This document shows, piece by piece, positions 5,815 through 10,348 of a stretch of 10,348 nucleotides of DNA (position 1 is the first letter of the stretch; the number at the start of each line of letters is the position of its first letter). Made by a program: the position numbers and the translations under genes. The stretch covers positions 403 to 10,750 of the forward strand of contig DCIP01000208.1 of the NCBI GenBank assembly GCA_002317115.1, in the 5' to 3' direction. This DNA is from Candidatus Scybalocola fimicaballi (GTDB lineage: Bacteria > Bacteroidota > Bacteroidia > Bacteroidales > Paludibacteraceae). The notes under the pieces were generated by a model. That model made no database searches and was not told the DNA's origin. It saw nothing but the letters and a program-made list of their open reading frames with translations.

Positions 5815-7281
5815 ATGGCTAAAAAAACTAAGATCATAGCCACCGTCTCCGACATACGTTGTGATGTTGACTTTGTGCGTCAGCTTTGGGAGAACGGAAT
5901 GAATGTGGCGAGAATGAACTCTGCCCACATCACTGACGAGGGATTCCTTCGTATTATCAACAATGTAAGAGCTGTCTCTCCTGAGATCGGTATCCTTATG
6001 GACACAAAGGGTCCGGAAGTGCGTACTACAACTCTTGAAGGCGACGACGGAAACACAAAGATCCAGATCAAGAGCGGCGATATCATCAAGATTGCTGGCG
6101 ACGCTAAAAAGAACAGTAAGCCAGGAGAGATCTACGTCACTTATCCAGACTTCGTTAAGGATGTCAAGGTGGGCGACCATATCCTTTTTGATGACGGTGA
6201 GATCGACATCAAGGTGTTGAGCAAGAATGACGAGTGCTTGACATGTGAGGCACAGAACGACGGTGAGCTTGGCTCACGCAAGAGTGTCAACGTCCCTGGT
6301 GTGAGAATCAACCTTCCGTCGCTAACAGAGAGAGACAAACATAATATCCTATTTGCTATCGAGCACGACGTCGATTTTATAGCACACTCGTTTGTTCGTT
6401 CAAAGCAGGATGTGTTAGATATCCAGAAGATTCTTGACGAGCACAACAGCCAGATCAAGATCATCGCTAAGATTGAGAATCAGGAGGGTGTCGACAATAT
6501 CGACGAGATCCTTGAGGCTGCATACGGAGTGATGATCGCCCGTGGCGACTTGGGTATCGAGGTGCCACAGGAGAAGATTCCTGGAATCCAGCGTGTATTG
6601 ATCCGCAAGTGTGTTGTGGCTCGCAAGCCAGTGATTGTGGCTACTCAGATGCTACACTCAATGATCAAGAACCCACGCCCTACTCGTGCAGAGGTTACAG
6701 ATATCGCCAACGCAATCTTCTACCGTACAGACGCATTGATGCTAAGCGGTGAGACTGCTTACGGTAAGTATCCAATCGAGGCAATCTCTACAATGAGCAA
6801 GATTGCTGAGGAGGCAGAGAAGACAAAGCTGAAAGACAACGATATCAAGGTGCCATTGGCAACAGGTGCTGATGATATCACTTCATATCTGACAGAGCAG
6901 GCTGCACGTTCAGCAGAGCTTCTTCACACAAAGGCAATCGTCACAGATAGTACAACAGGACGTACAGCACGATTCATCGCCGCTTACCGTGGAGATACTA
7001 TTGTGTTGGCAATCTGCTATAAGGAAAGATTGATCCGTCAGCTGGCATTGTCTTACGGAGTTATTCCAATCTATCAGGCACCTAAGGAAGACAACCGTCA
7101 CTATTTCTTCGCAGCACTTAAGATGCTTATTGAAGACGGATACTTGAAATTCCACGACCGTGTGGTTTATATCAGTGGAAGCCAGGCTCCAGGTGAGGGT
7201 GGAGGAAACACATTCTTGGAGATCAACAGCATTGATAATATTTTTGCTAACCAGAATGGATACCTTCTTCCTAATTTCTAA
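5815..7281 (+). CDS. pyk: Pyruvate kinase
   Basis: Pyruvate kinase transfers phosphate from PEP to ADP, giving pyruvate and ATP in the last step of glycolysis. The 488-residue length is normal. The TIM barrel begins with TKIIATVSDIRCDVDF (5-20), and GMNVARMNSAH (28-38) has the active-site Arg and Asn. The small B domain lies at about 72-165. IIAKIENQEGVDNIDEI (216-232) carries the catalytic K219 and metal ligand E221, and IARGDLGIEVP (241-251) carries the metal ligand D245. ATQMLHSMIKNPRPTRAEVT (276-295) and LMLSGETAYGKYP (308-320) are the family signatures. The last 130 residues form the regulatory domain, ending near APGEGGGNTFLEI. The usual T-I-G-P and N-F-S-H-G segments are altered to T-V-S-D and N-S-A-H-I, which I recall as normal for Bacteroidales enzymes. 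The E in DTKGPEVRT is the residue associated with potassium dependence. Confidence 0.96.
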   Translation: MAKKTKIIATVSDIRCDVDFVRQLWENGMNVARMNSAHITDEGFLRIINNVRAVSPEIGILMDTKGPEVRTTTLEGDDGNTKIQIKSGDIIKIAGDAKKNSKPGEIYVTYPDFVKDVKVGDHILFDDGEIDIKVLSKNDECLTCEAQNDGELGSRKSVNVPGVRINLPSLTERDKHNILFAIEHDVDFIAHSFVRSKQDVLDIQKILDEHNSQIKIIAKIENQEGVDNIDEILEAAYGVMIARGDLGIEVPQEKIPGIQRVLIRKCVVARKPVIVATQMLHSMIKNPRPTRAEVTDIANAIFYRTDALMLSGETAYGKYPIEAISTMSKIAEEAEKTKLKDNDIKVPLATGADDITSYLTEQAARSAELLHTKAIVTDSTTGRTARFIAAYRGDTIVLAICYKERLIRQLALSYGVIPIYQAPKEDNRHYFFAALKMLIEDGYLKFHDRVVYISGSQAPGEGGGNTFLEINSIDNIFANQNGYLLPNF

Positions 7282-7302
7282 TAGAAAAAATGGTAGAATA
7301 TG

Positions 7303-7329
7303 AAAAGACGGGGCTTGCCCCGTCTTTTT
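7303..7329 (+). terminator. Rho-independent terminator of aroQ-pyk
   Basis: GACGGGGC (7307-7314) and GCCCCGTC (7317-7324) form a perfect GC-rich stem with a minimal loop, preceded by AAAA and followed by TTTTT (7325-7329). It lies 22 bases after the pyk stop. The flanking A and T runs could also make it work in the opposite direction. Confidence 0.92.
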
Positions 7330-7347
7330 AATATATGCATATTGTGT

Positions 7348-7411
7348 GCATATTAAAAATATGCCCGTGACATGGTATGTCACGGCACGAAACAGACGGC
7401 ACGAAACAAAC
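7348..7411. repeat. Two abutting hairpins and a 14-base direct repeat before ribF
   Basis: GCATATT-AAA-AATATGC (7348-7364) is followed with no gap by CCGTGACAT-GGT-ATGTCACGG (7365-7385), each with a perfect stem. Then GGCACGAAACAGAC (7384-7397) and GGCACGAAACAAAC (7398-7411) form a tandem repeat with one difference, the first copy beginning inside the second hairpin. All lie between the pyk terminator and the ribF start. No TAnnTTTG box is seen in this gap. Confidence 0.7.
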
Positions 7412-7421
7412 GAAAAAACAA

Positions 7422-8345
7422 ATGGCAAAAGTGATCGACATAATTAATTCCAAAGTGGAGAAACCGTTGGCTCTGACTATCGGTTTTTTCGACGGTGTGC
7501 ATCTTGGCCACCGCTTTTTGGTGTCGGAATTGTCGAAACTTGCCAAAGAAAAAGGATTAGATTCAGCAGTGCTTACCTTCCGCACTCATCCTCGCCAGGT
7601 GCTCCATTCAGATTATATTCCTTCGTTGCTCACAACGGCTGAGGAAAAAATTGAGTTGTTGCAGTCGACGGGAGTGGATTATATCGTGATGACGGAATTC
7701 ACACAAGAGCTATCTCAGTTGTCCGCCAAGGAGTTTATGCGAATGCTCCACGACAATCTCAACGTTTGCTGCCTTATGATTGGCTACGACCATCGTTTTG
7801 GCCATAACCGTAGTGAGAGTTTTGAGGATTATGTGAGATTTGGAAAAGAGATTGGAATAGAGGTAGTGCAATCGTCGTCATTGGTGGTGGACGAGATAAA
7901 TGTCAGTTCATCGGCTGTAAGAAAAGCGATATCCGAAGGCGACGTCGCTCACGCAAACCAACTATTAGGCAGAAAATATACACTTGCCGGTGAGATAGTC
8001 AAAGGATTTCAGGTAGGCCGAACAATTGGTTATCCAACTGCCAATATCGCCTACGATGGCTGCAGAATGTTGCCAAAAGACGGAGTGTATGCTGCGACTT
8101 TATCTGTCGACAATAATCCTTATAATGCCATGCTTTATATAGGCTCACGTCCTACCGTCAACACGGGAAAAATAAGTGTTGAGGCTTATCTTTTTGATTT
8201 CTCCGGAGATATTTATGGAAAGAAAGTGACAGTCAGTTTTGTGGAGAGAGTCAGAGAGAGTATTAAGTTTGATTCCGTTGAGGAATTGAAAGAGCAATTA
8301 AAGAAGGATGAAATTGCCTGTCGTGCTATCCTTACGACGAAATAG
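7422..8345 (+). CDS. ribF: Bifunctional riboflavin kinase / FAD synthetase
   Basis: RibF phosphorylates riboflavin to FMN and adenylylates FMN to FAD in the cytoplasm. With the start at 7422 the protein is 307 residues, normal for the family. The N-terminal FMN adenylyltransferase domain has LTIGFFDGVHLGH (18-30), the nucleotidyl-transferase H-x-G-H-type motif, then MIGYDHRFGHNR (119-130) and SSSAVRKAI (162-170), the equivalent of the ISSTxIR motif. The C-terminal flavokinase domain opens with GEIVKGFQVGRTIGYPTANI (190-209), whose GYPTAN binds ATP and Mg. An upstream in-frame ATG at 7377 would add 15 residues rich in polar and basic amino acids. It is rejected because that ATG is the first codon of the right arm of a hairpin and the extra residues fall outside the family. 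No promoter of the usual type precedes it. Confidence 0.94.
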   Translation: MAKVIDIINSKVEKPLALTIGFFDGVHLGHRFLVSELSKLAKEKGLDSAVLTFRTHPRQVLHSDYIPSLLTTAEEKIELLQSTGVDYIVMTEFTQELSQLSAKEFMRMLHDNLNVCCLMIGYDHRFGHNRSESFEDYVRFGKEIGIEVVQSSSLVVDEINVSSSAVRKAISEGDVAHANQLLGRKYTLAGEIVKGFQVGRTIGYPTANIAYDGCRMLPKDGVYAATLSVDNNPYNAMLYIGSRPTVNTGKISVEAYLFDFSGDIYGKKVTVSFVERVRESIKFDSVEELKEQLKKDEIACRAILTTK

Positions 8346-8381
8346 CCTTACGACAAATAACCTTACGACAAAATCGTAAGG
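8330..8381. repeat. Three tandem copies of a 15-16 base unit over the ribF stop, ending in a hairpin
   Basis: CCTTACGACGAAATAG (8330-8345), CCTTACGACAAATAA (8346-8360) and CCTTACGACAAAATCG (8361-8376) follow directly. The first copy encodes the last residues and stop codon of ribF. The third contributes to a perfect hairpin, CCTTACGA (8361-8368), loop CAAAA, TCGTAAGG (8374-8381). No T run follows on the plus strand, so it is at best a weak terminator for ribF. On the minus strand a moderately T-rich stretch follows, so it could serve the regulator gene. Confidence 0.7.
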
Positions 8382-8410
8382 GACGTGACAACTGGGTGCG
8401 ATTATTCCGC

Positions 8411-8438
8411 ATTCCTAATTCCTAATTCCTAATTCCTA
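8411..8438. repeat. Four exact heptamers (ATTCCTA)
   Basis: ATTCCTA is repeated four times without error at 8411-8438, 10 bases beyond the end of the regulator gene on the minus strand. It is a low-complexity intergenic tract between convergent genes. I see no coding or pairing role. Confidence 0.9.
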
Positions 8439-8448
8439 ATTTTGCATT

Positions 8449-9438
8449 TTATTTCTTAAGAGCGTCAATATCCACCAAGCCATTTACGATGGCGTAGATA
8501 GTCAGTCCGGCTGGACTATGAATCTGCAGTTTCCTTGCGATATTTTTTCTATGTGTAATTGCAGTGTTTACTGAGATGCAAAGATGGTCGGCAATCTCCT
8601 TGTTGCTCATTCCCTGCACTACAGCCACAATAACCTCCTTCTCACGCTCCGAAATCGTTTCGACGGAAGTTTCCACGTCGGCGTTGGCAAAAGCCGAAAT
8701 AGCACTGTTTATACGGGCAGATTTCAAATCATTCTCAATCTTTCTGATTAGCGGAACGAAGATTTTAACCTCCACCTCCTGGTGGTTGGCAAGCCAATCC
8801 TCATTGTTGTAGATAAAATAGAGGGCAGACGTCAAGCGATTGCTGTTTGTGATATCGTGAGGAAGATATTTCAGAATCAAGTTTTTCAGTTCTTTCAAGC
8901 TTTTGTCTGCCTCTGTATGATGCTTTGCGAAAGTGTCGATGCTATATGTAGTCGACGTTTCACCATTAAGAAGTTTTTTGATATAAGGGAAGAGAGTCTT
9001 CTCCTCATAATTCATGTGCTTGTGAATCTCACGTGAATACTGATCATAGAGTTCTAAGATCAATCTGTCCACGTTGTCATTATGGTTGTGCGACAGATCG
9101 GAGCTGTCACCGACAGCGGCCTCAAGTTCACGTCGCACGAAAGGCAACTGGTAATCGAGATAGTAGCGATGACCTTCCGTAAGGTAGTGGAGAAGGGTAG
9201 ACGCCGACAATTTATCAAGATCGTAGTCGCTTGTACCATTGATAGTAAGGTTTACAACGGCAAGGAAGGTTGTAGTGTCCACATTGTTAGCACGACAAGT
9301 CTCATCCACAGTCTTGTCTCCAAAACCGAGGGATATGCCAAACGAGTTCAACGACTGCAGAATATTATAGTTGTCGCGGATGAGGCTGATCATCTTATCT
9401 CCTGCCTCATACATTTTCAATGCCTTCATAAACCACAT
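8449..9438 (-). CDS. Hemerythrin-like sensor fused to a LuxR/NarL-type DNA-binding domain
   Basis: This 329-residue protein combines three parts. Residues about 10-65 resemble the ScdA N-terminal (DUF542) region of iron-sulfur repair di-iron proteins (FGISLGFGDKTVDETC, 33-48), but the usual Cys-Cys is replaced by L-G-F. Residues about 80-235 are a hemerythrin-like four-helix bundle with candidate iron ligands H84 and/or H90, H141 and E145 (HMNYEEKTLFP), H173/H174, and H219 with E223 (HQEVEVKIFVPL). Residues about 261-325 are a NarL/FixJ-type helix-turn-helix (SEREKEVIVAVVQGMSNKEI then NTAITHRKNIARKLQI). Such di-iron bundles bind O2 or respond to NO and oxidative damage, so a redox- or NO-responsive regulator is inferred. 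The start is MWFMKALKMY, with M4 a possible alternative. It is monocistronic and has its own promoter and a NarL-like palindrome upstream. Domains are firm; ligand and targets are inferred. Confidence 0.85.
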   Translation of the reverse strand: MWFMKALKMYEAGDKMISLIRDNYNILQSLNSFGISLGFGDKTVDETCRANNVDTTTFLAVVNLTINGTSDYDLDKLSASTLLHYLTEGHRYYLDYQLPFVRRELEAAVGDSSDLSHNHNDNVDRLILELYDQYSREIHKHMNYEEKTLFPYIKKLLNGETSTTYSIDTFAKHHTEADKSLKELKNLILKYLPHDITNSNRLTSALYFIYNNEDWLANHQEVEVKIFVPLIRKIENDLKSARINSAISAFANADVETSVETISEREKEVIVAVVQGMSNKEIADHLCISVNTAITHRKNIARKLQIHSPAGLTIYAIVNGLVDIDALKK

Positions 9439-9449
9439 TTAATTTGATG

Positions 9450-9457
9450 CAAAGATA
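9450..9457 (-). promoter_or_regulatory. -7 element of the regulator gene promoter
   Basis: On the minus strand this is TATCTTTG, an exact TAnnTTTG match, 12 bases above the ATG at 9438. It predicts a very short leader of about 5 nt, or a start at the downstream ATG (M4). No good -33 box is visible, which fits a promoter that needs an activator. Confidence 0.5.
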
Positions 9458-9479
9458 ATGGTTTTGAGAAGACTGTGTG

Positions 9480-9497
9480 ATACCTAAATTTAGGTAT
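9480..9497. promoter_or_regulatory. Perfect 18-base palindrome, NarL-like 7-2-7 operator
   Basis: ATACCTAAATTTAGGTAT is its own reverse complement. Its core, TACCTAA-AT-TTAGGTA (9481-9496), has the 7-2-7 spacing of NarL sites, and the half-site matches the NarL heptamer TACYYMT in six of seven positions. Its centre is about 45 bases above the predicted transcription start of the regulator gene, a typical activator position. The likely binder is the NarL-type regulator encoded next to it (inference). Confidence 0.65.
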
Positions 9498-9588
9498 TTG
9501 GGGGCGACGTTGAAAGGTAGAGGGAGATAGACGAATTATATAGCCACAAATAATTGAATTAATCGTCGAAAATGTGCGAAACGATTTG

Positions 9589-9596
9589 TAAATTTG
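9589..9596 (+). promoter_or_regulatory. -7 element of the lipoprotein gene promoter
   Basis: TAAATTTG is an exact TAnnTTTG match. It would start transcription near 9603, about 45 bases above the ATG at 9647 and downstream of an in-frame ATG at 9572, which decides the start. No clear -33 element is seen. Confidence 0.55.
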
Positions 9597-9646
9597 CAGA
9601 CAAGTTAATGCGAATAAAGCAAGTAAAATGTTTAATTAAAAAGTTT

Positions 9647-10144
9647 ATGAAGATCAAAAACTTTATGGCAATGATGATTGCCGCAGCTTCTCTAAGTGTG
9701 GGTGTCGTATCGTGTGGTGATGACGATGATGAAGATGCTCCTGCCGCAACAGACGTCAAGTCGTTGGCAGAAACAGTTTCTGGTACATACAACGGTGTGT
9801 TGTCGATTCAGATGATGGATATGCCATTCTCAGACACAGTCGCTTACAACATCAAAAAAGTTGACGACAGTCACATCAATTTGACAATTCCGTCGATCAG
9901 CTACATGACAATGGAGATTCCTTCCGTTGAGATCAGCAACATTGAGGTTAAGGGTACAGCATCAGCTGCAACTGCATCAGTGGCAAAGGTAGAAGGTGCT
10001 ATTACAGTAGAAGGAGAGGAGAAAAGTTATACTTTGACAGATATCCTTGTTAATTGCACAGACAATAAGGCTGTGATCACATACAGCATTACGTATGGCA
10101 AGATGCCAAGGCCGATGAGTTGTTCATTTGAAGGAACAAAATAA
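9647..10144 (+). CDS. Small surface lipoprotein with calycin-like domain
   Basis: This 165-residue protein starts MKIKNFMAMMIAAASLSVGV, a lipoprotein signal peptide, with lipobox VVSC at residues 20-23, so C23 would be lipidated. The residues after it, GDDDDED (24-30), form the acidic tract that in Bacteroidota acts as a lipoprotein export signal, so the protein is probably outside the outer membrane. The body (residues about 42-163) is rich in beta strands, beginning LAETVSGTYNGVLSIQM and repeating short Ser/Thr/Val-rich strands. This resembles the calycin-like lipoproteins common in Bacteroidales. Binding function unknown. A longer reading from 9572 would add 25 residues before the signal peptide and start upstream of the predicted transcription start, so it is rejected. 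The gene is single, with its own promoter and terminator. Confidence 0.85.
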   Translation: MKIKNFMAMMIAAASLSVGVVSCGDDDDEDAPAATDVKSLAETVSGTYNGVLSIQMMDMPFSDTVAYNIKKVDDSHINLTIPSISYMTMEIPSVEISNIEVKGTASAATASVAKVEGAITVEGEEKSYTLTDILVNCTDNKAVITYSITYGKMPRPMSCSFEGTK

Positions 10145-10165
10145 GAGAGATTATTTGGATTTGTG

Positions 10166-10205
10166 AAGACGGGATTCATATCAATTATGGATCCCGTCTT
10201 TTTTT
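10166..10205 (+). terminator. Rho-independent terminator of the lipoprotein gene
   Basis: Positions 10166-10180 pair with 10186-10200 over 15 base pairs with one G-T wobble, closing a 5-base loop. The base of the stem is AAGACGGGAT against ATCCCGTCTT. A T run to 10205 follows. It begins 21 bases after the stop codon. Confidence 0.92.
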
Positions 10206-10293
10206 GTGCTTATAAGTGAGATTGCTTGATGAATAAGAGTCTCATAGCCTCCTTTGTGATGCCTGACTCTCATTGAATGGATCCGGTTTAAAA

Positions 10294-10320
10294 CAAAAAA
10301 GCTCGCTATTTCTAGCAAGC
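10294..10320 (-). terminator. Terminator behind the tRNA
   Basis: On the minus strand GCTTGCTA (10320-10313), a GAAA tetraloop and TAGCGAGC (10308-10301) form an 8-bp stem with one G-U pair, followed by six T. It starts 6 bases beyond the tRNA 3' end, so it ends the tRNA transcript. Confidence 0.88.
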
Positions 10321-10326
10321 ATCCAG

Positions 10327-10348
10327 CGGAGAGAGAGGGATTCGAACC
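10327..10348 (-). tRNA. 3' end of a tRNA, probably tRNA-Ser (partial)
   Basis: On the minus strand the visible end reads GGTTCGAATCCCTC followed by TCTCTCC and G. This is part of the 5' T-stem, the T-loop TTCGAAT, the 3' T-stem CCCTC, the acceptor 3' strand TCTCTCC and discriminator G73. CCA is not encoded; the next bases are CTGG. The acceptor implies a 5' start of GGAGAGA, which with G73 fits tRNA-Ser as I recall it from Bacteroidales. The anticodon lies beyond the window, so the amino acid is an inference. Confidence 0.82.

Noticed and set aside
7377..7421. In-frame upstream ATG that would lengthen RibF by 15 residues
   Set aside because: The ATG is part of a hairpin arm, the extra residues are polar and repeat-encoded, and the family starts at about the ATG at 7422.
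7330..7421. FMN riboswitch before ribF
   Set aside because: The gap is under 100 bases and lacks the conserved multi-helix core; only simple hairpins are present.
9480..9497. dif-like recombination site for XerCD
   Set aside because: dif sites are about 28 bases with two 11-base arms and a 6-base centre; this palindrome has a 7-2-7 form and lies about 4 kb from xerD.
9572..9646. In-frame upstream ATG that would lengthen the lipoprotein by 25 residues
   Set aside because: It would place charged residues ahead of a complete lipoprotein signal peptide and begins upstream of the predicted transcription start.
10206..10293. Possible small gene or RNA between the two terminators near the right end
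   Set aside because: No frame with a convincing start, no promoter box and no stable fold were seen; only a loose near-repeat of GACTCTCAT-like words.

Overview
The window looks like chromosome from a member of the Bacteroidales (Bacteroidota). Three things support this. Most genes lack a Shine-Dalgarno sequence. Several promoters fit the Bacteroidota primary-sigma pattern (TTG or TTTG near -33, TAnnTTTG near -7). The gene set includes a lipoprotein with an acidic tract just after its lipobox cysteine and a pyruvate kinase with the N-terminus I associate with this order. The species cannot be named from the sequence.

Layout, left to right. (a) 1-563, minus: the N-terminal part of an exported TPR protein, cut by the window edge. 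(b) 564-977: an intergenic region with promoters facing both ways and a GC-rich folded leader. (c) 978-4251, plus: a tightly coupled three-gene glycan cassette made of a CMP-sugar synthetase-like cytidylyltransferase, a DRE-TIM metal-dependent aldolase fused to a second nucleotide-binding-like domain, and a glycosyltransferase with the motifs of bacterial sialyltransferases. (d) 4280-5191, minus: the tyrosine recombinase XerD, with CG-phased hexamer repeats on both sides. The upstream repeat folds into a long hairpin in the predicted xerD leader. (e) 5349-7281, plus: aroQ and pyk from one promoter, ended by a strong terminator. (f) 7422-8345, plus: ribF, preceded by two abutting hairpins and followed by short tandem repeats. 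(g) 8449-9438, minus: a ScdA-N-like/hemerythrin/LuxR-HTH fusion regulator with a perfect NarL-type 7-2-7 palindrome above its promoter. (h) 9647-10144, plus: a small, probably surface-exposed lipoprotein with its own terminator. (i) 10327-10348, minus: the 3' end of a tRNA, probably tRNA-Ser, with a terminator behind it.

The housekeeping genes (xerD, aroQ, pyk, ribF, tRNA) are ordinary. The parts worth attention are the cassette and the regulator. The cassette has the logic of a nonulosonic-acid pathway (make a 2-keto sugar acid, activate it with CMP, transfer it), but an aldolase sits where a PEP-dependent NeuB-type synthase would be expected. The regulator is an apparent di-iron sensor joined to a NarL-type DNA-binding domain, with a matching operator in front of its own gene.
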